Source: Bacillota bacterium (GTDB lineage Bacteria > Bacillota > Clostridia > Peptostreptococcales > Anaerovoracaceae). Taken from it: 17,346 nt of DNA. Below, one piece after another: positions 1 to 8,187 of the stretch; position 1 is the first letter of the stretch, and every line of letters begins with the position of its first letter. The translations under genes and the position numbers were made by a program. The notes under the pieces were generated by a model. That model did not search any database. It worked only from the letters and a program-made list of their open reading frames with translations, and was not told the DNA's origin. The stretch spans positions 1 through 17,346 of the forward strand of contig JAEDMR010000018.1 in assembly GCA_016302925.1 (NCBI GenBank), given 5' to 3'.

Positions 1-16
1 GGCCATACGGTGTATC

Positions 17-283
17 CTATGTGCTGCAGAACCTCTGGTTTTTTTCAAAATACAGTTCACTGCCGCTGCCGCCTTCTCCGATCCGTTTCAGACGCAGTGT
101 ATCTCCGGAAAGCTTCAGGGTGGTCTTGCACCCTTCCATGCCGGACACCTCACTTTCGTCGTAGATCATATACACTGCATTGTTTCTCTGATAGATCTTT
201 CCGTCGGTAATAAACTCCATCTGATCCTCTTCATGGTTTTCATAAACCTGCTTCCCTGTGATTTTTATCGTAATATCTCTCAT
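17..283 (-). CDS. DUF1934 (YwiB-like) beta-barrel protein, interrupted by an in-frame TAG near the window edge
   Basis: The 88 readable residues start MRDITIKITGKQ and run through a lipocalin-like beta pattern (EFITDGKIYQ, VYMIYDESEVSGMEG, GDTLRLKRIG, ELYFEKNQRF), as in the DUF1934/YwiB family, whose members are usually about 140 aa and have no firmly assigned function. The frame then meets TAG at 17-19, but the next codons in the same frame encode DTPYG, which resembles the conserved [YF]xTPYG-like segment expected just there. The reading frame therefore looks truncated by a nonsense codon, with the rest of the gene beyond position 1. The ATG at 283 overlaps the end of ddl by 44 bp, so it is probably the last gene of that unit and translated by coupling. 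The family call is from memory of its pattern and is fairly secure. Whether the stop is a real mutation cannot be judged here. Confidence 0.7.
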   Translation of the reverse strand: MRDITIKITGKQVYENHEEDQMEFITDGKIYQRNNAVYMIYDESEVSGMEGCKTTLKLSGDTLRLKRIGEGGSGSELYFEKNQRFCST

Positions 284-1319
284 ATCCTGTTTCTATAATC
301 CTTTCCAGAAGTTTGTCGTATTCCAGGCCGGTCTCCTTCCACAGCAGAGGAAACATGCTGTATTTCGTGCAGCCCGGCAGCGTGTTGATTTCGTTCAGAT
401 AAATCTTTCCCGTTTCCTTCTCGATGAAAAAGTCTATTCTGGCATACCCGTCCCCATCAATAGCCTTATAGGCCTTCAGGGCCAGCTGCTGAATCTGGCG
501 GGTTGTTTCCTCCGGCAGGCTGGCAGGAATGGACATTGCGGAAACACCGTCGGTATACTTGGCGGTATAGTCATAGAATTCGCCACCCGAAAGAATTTCT
601 CCCACTGCCGCCACTTCCGGAAATTCACTGCCTATCACCGCCGTTTCCACCTCCCGGCAGGAAACTCCCTCTTCAATGATGATTCTCCGGTCGTAACGAG
701 CAGCCAGTTCCAGTGCCCTCTGCAGCGAATTGCCGTCTGCAGCCTTGCTGATACCCACACTGGATCCCATATTCGCCGGCTTGACGAAGCAGGGATACCC
801 GAGCTCCGCCTCCACCCGGCTGCGGATCCCCTCCGGTGCAGTCTGAATCTGATATCTGCTCACCAGCAGATGGCGGCATATCGGAAGCCCATGGCACAGA
901 AATACATCCTTGGCCAGTGCCTTATCCATGGCTACAGCCGATGCCAGTACGCCGCAGCCCCCGTAAGGAATATCTGCCATTTCCAGCAGTCCCTGCAGCT
1001 TTCCATCCTCACAGTAAGGTCCGTGTACAACCGGCAGGGCGAAATCCATCACCTCTGTCAGTCGGCTCAGATCCAGCGGAACCGCCGTTTCTTCCCAACT
1101 GCCGTCTTCAATGGCTTCCACAGAACCATCAAAAAGCAGCCATTTTCCTTTTTTTGTAATACCGATGTACACCAGATCATACTTTTCCCGGTTCATGGCC
1201 CGGATGACGGACGCTGCAGACAGCAGGGACACCTCATGTTCCCCCGATCTCCCCCCGAAAATGATGCCGATTCTCTTTCGTCCCGTCTGCTCTGCCTCAG
1301 ACGTCTTACATAAATCCAT
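240..1319 (-). CDS. ddl: D-alanine--D-alanine ligase
   Basis: This cytoplasmic ATP-grasp enzyme joins two D-alanines for peptidoglycan precursors; alr at 15395 makes its substrate. The N-terminal GGRSGEHEVSLLSA motif, VVHGPYCEDG, the ATP-binding CFVKPANMGSSVGISKA stretch, the omega-loop EFYDYTAKYTDG and the C-terminal metal/phosphate motif EINTLPGCTKYS are all present and in order. The tyrosine in the omega-loop DYTAKY fits a D-Ala-D-Ala rather than a D-lactate ligase; that is family knowledge, not proof. I start it at the ATG at 1319 (359 aa) because AGGAGG lies 8 nt upstream. The in-frame TTG at 1325 would leave only about 2 nt to the ribosome binding site. It lies 34 bp after hslO and its 3' end overlaps the DUF1934 gene. 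Confidence 0.96.
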   Translation of the reverse strand: MDLCKTSEAEQTGRKRIGIIFGGRSGEHEVSLLSAASVIRAMNREKYDLVYIGITKKGKWLLFDGSVEAIEDGSWEETAVPLDLSRLTEVMDFALPVVHGPYCEDGKLQGLLEMADIPYGGCGVLASAVAMDKALAKDVFLCHGLPICRHLLVSRYQIQTAPEGIRSRVEAELGYPCFVKPANMGSSVGISKAADGNSLQRALELAARYDRRIIIEEGVSCREVETAVIGSEFPEVAAVGEILSGGEFYDYTAKYTDGVSAMSIPASLPEETTRQIQQLALKAYKAIDGDGYARIDFFIEKETGKIYLNEINTLPGCTKYSMFPLLWKETGLEYDKLLERIIETGYERYYDKNHREAGL

Positions 1320-1353
1320 ACACAATGCCTCCTTTTGCTTTCTGTCTTCTATA

Positions 1354-2277
1354 TTATGCCTTCTCCACGCTGTTCAGAATGCTCAGCAGATGTTCCTTGT
1401 CGAAATGGTATGCCTTGCGGCAGAACTGGCAGACCAGCTCCGCCTGTCCGTCTTCTTCTATAATTTCCCGGAGATCCTGCGAGCCGATGGTCATGAGAAC
1501 CTGCTCCAGCCGTTCCTCAGAGCAGTCGCAAACCCAGTTCAGATCCCGTATTTCCAATACTTCAGGCTGATATTCCTCCGGCATTTCCCGGAAAGTATGA
1601 TTGAGGAGATCCGTAACCAGCCCTTCTTCACTGCGCACCGAACCTGCCGCCATCACCTCTTCGATCAGTGTGGTCACAGGCTTCATCTTTCCGATGACTT
1701 CTTCCAGAGCATCCACAGCTCCCTCCTCCGCATCCGGCAGCATCTGGATAATCATTCCTCCGCTGCAGCGTACCGAATAGTCAGTATCAATCTTTACACC
1801 AAGAGAGATGGCTGTGTTCTGCTGCTCCGAGATATAATAGTAAGCGGTCAGATCCTCGGCGATTTCGCCTGAGACCAGTGCGATTTTCCCAATATACGGC
1901 TCTCGCAGACCGAGATCCTTGATCACCGTCAGCTGTCCCACGCCCAGAGAACCGCCCACATCCAGCTTGCCGTCAGGCCGCAGCGGCAAATCCACATCCG
2001 GATTGGCGATGTAGCCCTTCACATGTCCGCCTCCGTCGGCCGTGGCGAGAATCTGCTGCGCCGGACCGTCTCCCTTGAAAAGTACCGTCAGCTTGTCGCC
2101 TTCATTTTTCAGAAGCAGTCCCATCAGACCGGCACCGGTCAGCACTCTCCCCAGTCCGGCTGTGGCCAGCGGCGTGGTTTCATGAATCTTCCGTGCCGTT
2201 TCCGTCAAATCCGTGGAAATGGTCATATACACCCGGAAAGATCCACTTTTATCGATTGCGGTTACTACTTTACTCAT
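1354..2277 (-). CDS. hslO: Redox-regulated molecular chaperone Hsp33
   Basis: Hsp33 is a cytosolic holdase chaperone, inactive when its four zinc-bound cysteines are reduced and activated by oxidative unfolding. The 307-aa product has the usual length, the N-terminal start KVVTAIDKSGSFRVYM, the core GYIANPDVDLPLR and GQLTVIKDLGLREPYIG, and a C-terminal zinc switch with CDC at residues 250-252 and CQFC at 283-286. All four ligands are intact. The ATG at 2277 overlaps the stop of the phosphoglucomutase gene by 8 bp and has AGGAG 10 nt upstream, indicating translational coupling. An oxidative-stress chaperone in an anaerobe is common in Clostridia. Confidence 0.95.
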   Translation of the reverse strand: MSKVVTAIDKSGSFRVYMTISTDLTETARKIHETTPLATAGLGRVLTGAGLMGLLLKNEGDKLTVLFKGDGPAQQILATADGGGHVKGYIANPDVDLPLRPDGKLDVGGSLGVGQLTVIKDLGLREPYIGKIALVSGEIAEDLTAYYYISEQQNTAISLGVKIDTDYSVRCSGGMIIQMLPDAEEGAVDALEEVIGKMKPVTTLIEEVMAAGSVRSEEGLVTDLLNHTFREMPEEYQPEVLEIRDLNWVCDCSEERLEQVLMTIGSQDLREIIEEDGQAELVCQFCRKAYHFDKEHLLSILNSVEKA

Positions 2278-4018
2278 ATTCCGTTTTCTCCTCTTTTTTC
2301 ATATTCAGCCACGCAGACAGTTCCTTCAGAATAGCATCCGCAGCCTCGGAGGCGTCCTCCTGATTCTGCCCCTCCGCAAACACATAGGACTTCAGCTTCA
2401 GCTCTGTTCCGGAGGGACGGATGACAAACCGGTGCTGTCTGCCGCGCCCTTCTTCTCCGGACGCTTCACTCTTCTTCACTGTTCCCTGAAAAACCCTTTC
2501 CTTTTCATAGGTCCGATCTATCTCCACCGGAAGGCCCCATACCGTCTTCAGACTGCCTGCAAACAAATCCTCCATGATATCCGCCATCACCTTCCGATCC
2601 TTTTCTCTCTGGAAATGCAGTGCTCCGGCTCTCGTTTCCATGTATCCGTAAGTACCATGCAGCCGATCCAGCTTTTCTGTCAGCGTCAGATTTTGCCGCA
2701 TGCAGCACCCTGCCGTCAGGCAAAGCAGCTGACAGGCCATCACGCCGTCCTTATCCCTTGTATAGGTTCCGTACAGATAGCCGTGACTTTCCTCGAAACC
2801 GAACAGAAAGTCCTCCTCCCGGCCCGCCTGGCGAAGCTGTTCCATCTTCAGGGCGATATTCTTGAACCCGGTCAGAGTATTTTCCACGGTAACGCCCCGT
2901 ACCTGACCGATCCGGTCTGCCAGGGGGCTGGAAACCAGCGATTTATAAACGACCCGGTGTTCCAGGTTTTTTCCGTCCGGCCCGCCCACGGCATCGCAGA
3001 GATAATCAAAGATCAGTTCTCCTGCCTGATTTCCGCTGAGCAAAACATATTCGCTCCCATCTCTCACCATGGCACCCATTCTGTCGCTGTCCGGGTCTGT
3101 GGCAAGGAGCAGGTCGGCAGGCTTTCTGCCTTCGGCAATTCTTTTTTTTGCCAGTTTCTCTGCTTCAGCAAATGCCTTCCGGTTCTCCGGATTGGGAGAA
3201 GGGCAGGTGGCGAACAGACCATCTCCGCTCTTCTGGCATTCCACAATCTCCACATCCTTTATGCCAAGGCGCTTCAGGATCTCCGGCACATGGGATAGGC
3301 CGGTGCCGTTCAGCGGCGTATAGATAACCGACAAGCTTCCCATGGCTTTTCTGCATTCCGAAATATCTTCCTTCCACCAGGCTGCACAATCCGAAATGCT
3401 GTTTCGATACCTCTCTATGATATCTGCCGGAACCGTCCGGATTCTGCCGCGTGTTTGCAGACCATTCTCTTCCTTCTCGAAATAGCCGTGACTTTCGATA
3501 CATGCTTCGATTCGTCTGGCCTTTTCGTCATCGATCTGATTGCCGAAATGGTCATACACTTTATATCCGTTATACTCTCTCGGATTATGGCTCGCCGTAA
3601 TCATGATTCCGCCGGCGAGGCCCATTCGCCGGACAGCAAACGACAGCAGCGGCACCGGCTGCGGACCGCTCATGATCCAGGCATCAATTCCTCTTTCCGC
3701 CAGGGTTTCTGCCGTGACATGGGCGAACTCCTCTGAATGCATGCGGGTATCATAACTGACCACGACAGCCGGCTGTGCATACCGCCTGCCGACGTAATCG
3801 GCAATACCCAGGGTCGCCCTGCGCACCACCACTGAATTCATCCTGCAGGTCCCCACGCCCATGCGTCCGCGCATACCGGAAGTGCCAAAGGTCAGATCCC
3901 TGCAGAATCTGTCGTATATTTCTTCTTCATTTTCTTTTATTTCAAGCAGCTGGCGCCGCAGTTCTTCCGAAAGATCCTGACTGCACCAGCTGGTATATTC
4001 CCGCTGTTCTCTTTCCAT
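2270..4018 (-). CDS. Phospho-sugar mutase (alpha-phosphoglucomutase/phosphomannomutase family)
   Basis: It interconverts hexose 1- and 6-phosphates, feeding cell-wall and glycan precursor pools. The motifs are in order: TFGTSGMRGRMG (about residues 43-54), the phosphoserine loop ITASHNPREYNGYKVY (catalytic Ser143), the magnesium loop ATDPDSDRMG, the sugar-binding GFEESHGYLYGTYTRDKDG and the phosphate-binding RPSGTELKLKSY near the C-terminus. The length of about 582 aa fits the PgcA-like Firmicutes group. I place the start at ATG 4018 (MEREQREYT); the frame stays open to a GTG at 4054. A weak AGGGG lies 12 nt upstream of 4018, and a near-perfect promoter runs directly into this start (see separate entry), so the start is uncertain by up to 12 codons. 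Substrate preference (glucose or mannose) cannot be told. It is the first gene of the minus-strand unit with hslO and ddl. Confidence 0.93.
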   Translation of the reverse strand: MEREQREYTSWCSQDLSEELRRQLLEIKENEEEIYDRFCRDLTFGTSGMRGRMGVGTCRMNSVVVRRATLGIADYVGRRYAQPAVVVSYDTRMHSEEFAHVTAETLAERGIDAWIMSGPQPVPLLSFAVRRMGLAGGIMITASHNPREYNGYKVYDHFGNQIDDEKARRIEACIESHGYFEKEENGLQTRGRIRTVPADIIERYRNSISDCAAWWKEDISECRKAMGSLSVIYTPLNGTGLSHVPEILKRLGIKDVEIVECQKSGDGLFATCPSPNPENRKAFAEAEKLAKKRIAEGRKPADLLLATDPDSDRMGAMVRDGSEYVLLSGNQAGELIFDYLCDAVGGPDGKNLEHRVVYKSLVSSPLADRIGQVRGVTVENTLTGFKNIALKMEQLRQAGREEDFLFGFEESHGYLYGTYTRDKDGVMACQLLCLTAGCCMRQNLTLTEKLDRLHGTYGYMETRAGALHFQREKDRKVMADIMEDLFAGSLKTVWGLPVEIDRTYEKERVFQGTVKKSEASGEEGRGRQHRFVIRPSGTELKLKSYVFAEGQNQEDASEAADAILKELSAWLNMKKEEKTEYE

Positions 4019-4022
4019 ACTA

Positions 4023-4051
4023 TATATATTCCCCTGCATCGCATCTGTCAA
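4023..4051 (-). promoter_or_regulatory. SigA-type promoter TTGACA-17-TATATA abutting the phosphoglucomutase start
   Basis: On the minus strand, TTGACA (4046-4051, consensus) is followed after 17 nt by TATATA (4023-4028). The expected start of transcription, about 7 nt on, falls on or beside the ATG at 4016-4018, leaving no untranslated leader. Either the mRNA is leaderless or the main promoter is elsewhere in the 112-bp gap shared with htrA. Confidence 0.55.
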
Positions 4052-4130
4052 CACAAATTGATTCTGAATACATCATATCATTTTATCATACTTCTCATTT
4101 TTTTTACACTAAAATTACACAAAAGATGTA

Positions 4131-4157
4131 TATAATTTAAGCATCTTCAGAAGGAGG
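4131..4157 (+). promoter_or_regulatory. Putative -10 element and ribosome binding site of htrA
   Basis: TATAAT at 4131-4136 is the best -10 hexamer upstream of htrA; no clear -35 stands at 16-18 nt. AAGGAGG at 4151-4157 lies 9 nt before the ATG at 4167 and settles that start. If the -10 is used, the leader is only about 24 nt. The divergent promoter of the phosphoglucomutase gene lies about 80 bp away. Confidence 0.5.
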
Positions 4158-4166
4158 TACAAAGGA

Positions 4167-5504
4167 ATGGACGATTGGAACAGATTTGGAAACAGCGAAA
4201 GCGACGAAAGAGGATTCATAATGACAGATCCCAAGCCGCAGGCAGAAAATACAGCACGCACGATCTATGATGCAGATGATTCTGCTCCACAGGATATGAC
4301 TAAGAAAAAGAAAGAACCGAAGTACGTGACCAGAAAGGCTTTCGTCGTCACTCTGATATTCGCCATGGTTTTTTCGGCGGTTATCGGCGCCGGTGCCTAT
4401 GCCGCAGCGATGAGTATGTTCGGCGGCACTACCATTGACAAGTCCATTACTACCACGAACTACAACCTGGCACAAAATACGGGAAGCACCCTTTCCGTGC
4501 AGGAGATTGTGGCAAAGAATGAAAACTCTGTGGTAGCCATCGTCACAGAATCCGTATCTACAGACTCCTGGTTCGGACAGTATGTTACACAGGGTGCAGG
4601 CAGCGGTGTCATCATCTCTGAAGACGGATATATCGTTACCAATAATCACGTTATTGAAGGTGCAAGCAATATCAAGGTGACACTCCATGACGGTACAGAA
4701 GTAGCGGCTGAACTGGTTGCCACGGATGAGCAGACCGATGTAGCTGTTATTAAAATAGAAAAGACAGGTTTGATTCCGGTAGCCTTCGGCGACAGTTCCG
4801 CACTGAATGTGGGCGATCTGACCGTGGCCATCGGAAACCCTATGGGAACTCTGGCAGGCAGTGCTTCTGAAGGTATTGTCAGCGGACTGGAACGTGAAAT
4901 CACTGTAGATGGAAAGACCATGACGCTGATTCAGACCAGCGCTTCCATCAGCCCGGGCAACTCCGGCGGCGGCCTTTTCGACCAGAGCGGAAATCTGATC
5001 GGTGTCGTCGTAGCGAAATCCGCAAGTTCCGAAGCAGAAGGACTGGGATTTGCCATTCCGTCCGATCTGGTAAAGCAGGTATCGGATTCTCTCATTGCAA
5101 ACGGATACGTGGAGGGGCGTCCTGCAGCAGGAATCTCCATTCTGGATCTGACCAACGCTTCGAAGGCAATGCAGTATGGCGTGCAGATTACAGGTGTCTA
5201 CATCATGGATGTTACAGGTAATAACGCAAAGAAAGCCGGCCTGCAGAAGGGCGACATGATCTACTATCTGGATGACACCAAGATTACCAGCGGCTCTCAG
5301 CTCATCAGCCTGGTTCAGAAGCACAGCGTAGGAGACAAGGTCACGTTTACGATTGTACGGGAAAACAAGCTGATTGAAATTCCGGTTGTACTGGAGGATT
5401 CCAAGGATATACCGGAAAGCTCCGCTTCCGGCCAGTCGGGACAGCCCAGCCAGTCGGGACAGCCCAGCCAGTCGGGACAGCCCGGCCAGCAGGGGCAGCA
5501 GTAA
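4167..5504 (+). CDS. HtrA/DegP-family membrane-anchored serine protease (trypsin + PDZ)
   Basis: A 445-aa protein with a cytoplasmic N-terminus (1-57, ending KKKKEPKYVTRK), one membrane anchor (about 58-82), an extracellular trypsin-like domain and one PDZ domain (about 320-410). The catalytic triad is visible: His161 in VTNNHVIEGA, Asp191 in TDVAVIKIE and Ser266 in SPGNSGGGLFD. Such HtrA/YkdA/YyxA-type proteases degrade or refold misfolded proteins at the outer membrane face during envelope stress. The last ~25 residues are a Gln/Ser/Gly/Pro tail made of three QSGQP[SG] units. The start at 4167 has an ideal ribosome binding site. The gene stands alone, diverging from the phosphoglucomutase gene and converging on spoIIR. 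The family call is secure; the paralogue name is left open. Confidence 0.96.
   Translation: MDDWNRFGNSESDERGFIMTDPKPQAENTARTIYDADDSAPQDMTKKKKEPKYVTRKAFVVTLIFAMVFSAVIGAGAYAAAMSMFGGTTIDKSITTTNYNLAQNTGSTLSVQEIVAKNENSVVAIVTESVSTDSWFGQYVTQGAGSGVIISEDGYIVTNNHVIEGASNIKVTLHDGTEVAAELVATDEQTDVAVIKIEKTGLIPVAFGDSSALNVGDLTVAIGNPMGTLAGSASEGIVSGLEREITVDGKTMTLIQTSASISPGNSGGGLFDQSGNLIGVVVAKSASSEAEGLGFAIPSDLVKQVSDSLIANGYVEGRPAAGISILDLTNASKAMQYGVQITGVYIMDVTGNNAKKAGLQKGDMIYYLDDTKITSGSQLISLVQKHSVGDKVTFTIVRENKLIEIPVVLEDSKDIPESSASGQSGQPSQSGQPSQSGQPGQQGQQ
5433..5486 (+). repeat. Three tandem 18-bp repeats at the 3' end of htrA
   Basis: Copies lie at 5433-5450, 5451-5468 and 5469-5486. The first two are identical (CAGTCGGGACAGCCCAGC) and the third differs by one base (CCCGGC). 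Each encodes QSGQPS or QSGQPG in frame, so gain or loss of a copy would change only the tail length of the protease. A degenerate CAG-rich tail follows up to the stop. Confidence 0.95.
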
Positions 5505-5563
5505 ACAATAATTTGCAGTTTTCAAAGCTAATAACTTAACTTTTTCATTTCCATAAACTTTAC

Positions 5564-5613
5564 AAACCGAAAAATCCCTGCCGAGCACAGATCCGGCGGG
5601 GATTTTTCGGTTT
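5564..5613. terminator. Bidirectional intrinsic terminator between htrA and spoIIR
   Basis: The arm at 5564-5583 pairs with 5594-5613 over 20 bp (one G-T wobble) around a 10-nt loop. The outer stem carries AAAAA on one side and TTTTT on the other, so it can serve both convergent genes. It lies 59 bp after the htrA stop and 4 bp after the spoIIR stop. Confidence 0.9.
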
Positions 5614-5617
5614 GCCT

Positions 5618-6328
5618 TCAGGAACGCAGAAGCTCCAGTATTTTGAATTTCAGAATCACTTTGTCTCCGTACAGTTTTTCCAGCCTGGCTGCCTCTTCCT
5701 CGTTGCAGCCTTCTATGAGACACAGCGGCGGGAAGATGACACACCACCAGTTCTGTCCCTTTCCCTCACCAATCACAATCCGCAATGCTTCGTAGTTTCC
5801 GGCAGGAAAGTAAATCCCACCGTATTCCTTTTCGGGAATCCAGGTGATCCCCAGATCCGCTTTCACGGTGTAACTGTATCCCTGTGCTCTCACTTCCTCT
5901 TCTGCCCATCCCTGAATCTCTTCCATGTGACGGCTCACCCATGTTCTGATCTGTTCTGTCCGATCCTGCTCCGAAAGCTGCAGATCCGATATTCCGGCTG
6001 CACCGCTTATTTCCGTACATCCCGGATCTCCGGCGAAACAGTCCGCAAGACCATCCTGAATTCCAACCAGAACCCTGTTTCTCACCTGCAGCTTCAGTGC
6101 CTGATCTTCTTCGCTGTCGCTGTTTGCAATCACATGAAGTCGTAGGATTCCTTCATGTGCAGCCACTCCGGAGGCTCCGACAGAAACGGTCCGGTCTCCT
6201 GTATCACGACCGCTGTCTATATAGCTGCTCATTACAGACATAGTAAGGAGTGCCAGCAAAACCACCAGGGTAAGCTGCCACTCCAGTTTGATTTTATGAC
6301 TTACACACTTTCTGAATAATTTTTTCAT
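5618..6328 (-). CDS. spoIIR: Stage II sporulation protein R
   Basis: SpoIIR is made in the forespore, is exported into the intermembrane space and triggers SpoIIGA to process pro-SigE in the mother cell. The diagnostic block LRLHVIANSDSEEDQALKLQVRNRVL begins near residue 62. A membrane or signal segment (about 17-36, QLTLVVLLALLTMSVMSSY) precedes it, as expected for export. WCVIFPPLCL near the C-terminus is also family-like. The 236-aa length is normal. ATG 6328 has GAGGGG 6 nt upstream. The gene follows sipL-like after 87 bp. In C. difficile spoIIR (CD3564) likewise sits close to sipL (CD3567), so the arrangement is conserved. Confidence 0.95.
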   Translation of the reverse strand: MKKLFRKCVSHKIKLEWQLTLVVLLALLTMSVMSSYIDSGRDTGDRTVSVGASGVAAHEGILRLHVIANSDSEEDQALKLQVRNRVLVGIQDGLADCFAGDPGCTEISGAAGISDLQLSEQDRTEQIRTWVSRHMEEIQGWAEEEVRAQGYSYTVKADLGITWIPEKEYGGIYFPAGNYEALRIVIGEGKGQNWWCVIFPPLCLIEGCNEEEAARLEKLYGDKVILKFKILELLRS

Positions 6329-6353
6329 AATATACCCCTCTCGCCCGTGTTTT

Positions 6354-6400
6354 ATCAGGCGTAAGGAGTATAGACCATCCTGCAGAAAATATACCTGTGC
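6354..6400 (-). promoter_or_regulatory. Possible SigF-like promoter of spoIIR
   Basis: In the 87-bp gap upstream of spoIIR, the minus strand reads GGTATA, then after 13 nt GGTCTATACT. This recalls the SigF pattern (GYATA, spacer about 15, GGnnAnAnT), but spacer and -10 phasing are each off by a base or two. It is suggested mainly because spoIIR is SigF-controlled in studied species. Treat it as tentative. Confidence 0.22.
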
Positions 6401-6415
6401 CGGTTCTTTTTCTTT

Positions 6416-8146
6416 TTAGCGGAGAATCAGAAGCTTCTGACCCGGCATCAGAGTTCCTTCCTCGATCTGATTGATCTGACATATCGTATCCACCGTAGAC
6501 TGAAAGCGCTTGGCAATAGACCACAGGGTATCTTCCGGTCTTGCAATATACACTGCCATGGGTTTCGACTTCCGTTCTCCGCGGATTTCTTCGAAAGCAG
6601 GGTTCTTCAGGACCGGCAGCGGAGTCTGCCGCATGGCATCACTGCACACCATAACTGCCGCATTCAGTTCCAGCTGTTTACTGCTGATTTTATCAGCCCA
6701 GAAATCCTTCAGATAGATTCTCGAAGTCACCGTTTCGTCTCCTTCGAGCTGGGGCAGTGCTGTAACGCAGCGGAACGGCAGATCACGGCTCACTGCAAAA
6801 TATGTATCAGTTTCGGCGGATCCGGATGCCATCTCACCTCCGGCTGCCGCCCTGCAGATTATCTTGCCGCACAGAATGCCTTCTGTGATAATTTTTCCGT
6901 TTTCTGCCCGGCTTTCGCTGTCCAGAACCTCTCCGGCTGCATACATGACCTCTTCCGCTTCTCCGTGGGGGATTTCCAGTGAAATGATCTCCCGGACAGT
7001 GGTTTCTCCCGCTGCGGTTCCCATCAGTGTTCTGCAGGAAGCCTCCTCGAAGTCACATACAAAGTTCTTTTCCTTGTGATATCCGTCAACGATAATTTCC
7101 TTCTCCACATTCCGGTACAGATTCACCCATGTGGTGATATCTCCCTCCAGTCGTAACACCTCTTCGCCTTCTTCATTCTGCACAAGCTTTACCTTCAGAT
7201 CACTGTCATCAAAGCAGACGCTGCTTCCGCTCCACTGTCCCGGCTGCGGCAGCGGTATAAACTGAGTAAATTCCACTCTCTCCTGCAGATGGCAAAGCTG
7301 CATGCTGCTGCCCTGCTGTTCCAGGGGTATGCTTTCCTCCGCGGATATTCCTCCGCTTTCAGAAGCAGCTTCCGTTTCGGCTGCCCGATACAGCAGATTG
7401 ACATAGATGAAGCCGTTGATAACTACCTTTTCTCCGGCAGCCTGTTTATAATTTTCGACGATGGAAATATGCTGCATCAGGATGTTCTGGGGTGCGGCAT
7501 CCCCATCCTTTTTTTCCAGGTCCTCCCGAACAGAAAGCACATCTTTCTTCCGAAGATCCACGCTGGTAATCTCTACCGTTTCCCGCAGCGTCTGCAGATT
7601 TTCTTCCGTGATCCCTTCGAAGAGCTGAATCCTGCAGTCCTGATACTGAATCGCCCGAACACCCAGCGAGATCTTCACACGGTATTTTCTCTCATTGATA
7701 ACCATCCAGTCGATTTTATCTACATTCGCCTCCAGCAGCACGGATGCACCCGGTTCCAGGCTGATGTGCCATTGCTCACGGAAGGACAGTCGGCTGCTGA
7801 TGGATATCACCGGCCCGTGAACACCGCCTTTTTCCGGTATGTACAGCGTCTGCAGATCCACGTCCCCGGTCAGACTGACGGAATCTTCATTTTTCGTCAT
7901 CGGATCGATTTCCCGATTTGACAGGCGTACTTTTCCGGTGATCAGGAGAATCTCCCGCAAGTCCGGCCGGGTATCCGGTACCAGCACATCCTCTTCCAGC
8001 GTAATCACGGTCTTCGGTTTTTCTGTTTTATTGGTCACCTGCACCGGGCAGTAGACGGCCCCCTGGGTAATGGGAATCAAAATCCGTTCTTCCGGTTCTT
8101 TCGCAGGAACCAGCGCAAAATCAGGAATGTCCTTTTCGTAGCTCAT
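6416..8146 (-). CDS. SPOCS (DUF3794) and LysM domain spore-morphogenesis protein, SipL-like
   Basis: SipL links the SpoIVA basal layer to the forespore membrane during coat and cortex assembly in Clostridia. This 576-aa protein has DUF3794/SPOCS-type beta-rich repeats, for example ITLEEDVLVPDTRPDLREILLI at about 45-70 and KVVINGFIYVNLLYRAAE in the middle. It ends in a single LysM domain over the last 47 residues (YIARPEDTLWSIAKRFQ, then LMPGQKLLIL). I prefer ATG 8146 (MSYEKDIPD) because AAAGGGG lies 7 nt upstream; the frame is open to 8182 without a ribosome binding site. Location next to spoIIR matches C. difficile. It has its own transcription unit, because a terminator separates it from gntR. 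The name is withheld because other DUF3794+LysM proteins exist, but SipL is the best guess. Confidence 0.88.
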   Translation of the reverse strand: MSYEKDIPDFALVPAKEPEERILIPITQGAVYCPVQVTNKTEKPKTVITLEEDVLVPDTRPDLREILLITGKVRLSNREIDPMTKNEDSVSLTGDVDLQTLYIPEKGGVHGPVISISSRLSFREQWHISLEPGASVLLEANVDKIDWMVINERKYRVKISLGVRAIQYQDCRIQLFEGITEENLQTLRETVEITSVDLRKKDVLSVREDLEKKDGDAAPQNILMQHISIVENYKQAAGEKVVINGFIYVNLLYRAAETEAASESGGISAEESIPLEQQGSSMQLCHLQERVEFTQFIPLPQPGQWSGSSVCFDDSDLKVKLVQNEEGEEVLRLEGDITTWVNLYRNVEKEIIVDGYHKEKNFVCDFEEASCRTLMGTAAGETTVREIISLEIPHGEAEEVMYAAGEVLDSESRAENGKIITEGILCGKIICRAAAGGEMASGSAETDTYFAVSRDLPFRCVTALPQLEGDETVTSRIYLKDFWADKISSKQLELNAAVMVCSDAMRQTPLPVLKNPAFEEIRGERKSKPMAVYIARPEDTLWSIAKRFQSTVDTICQINQIEEGTLMPGQKLLILR

Positions 8147-8168
8147 AGTGTGTCCCCTTTCCTTCTGT

Positions 8169-8187
8169 CCGGCAGCCTGCATGCCGG
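8169..8187. other. Short hairpin in the sipL-like leader
   Basis: CCGGCA (8169-8174) pairs with TGCCGG (8182-8187) around a 7-nt loop, 23 bp upstream of the proposed start. It has no T-tract, so it is not a terminator. I found no convincing promoter in 8190-8279; a SigE promoter would be expected from C. difficile sipL but is not clear by eye. Confidence 0.4.

Noticed and set aside
1..283. Amber recoding (pyrrolysine) in the DUF1934 gene
   Set aside because: TAG ends at least four other genes here in the ordinary way, and no pyl genes or recoding structure are visible.
258..1313. 351-codon open frame opposite ddl
   Set aside because: It is a shadow of ddl in the complementary strand, with no start signal and no recognisable domain.
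4137..5747. 536-codon open frame antisense to htrA
   Set aside because: It mirrors the codon pattern of htrA, which has complete catalytic motifs. Its translation is low-complexity in places (repeats of LAGLSR from the htrA tail) and matches no family I know; it also crosses the terminator.
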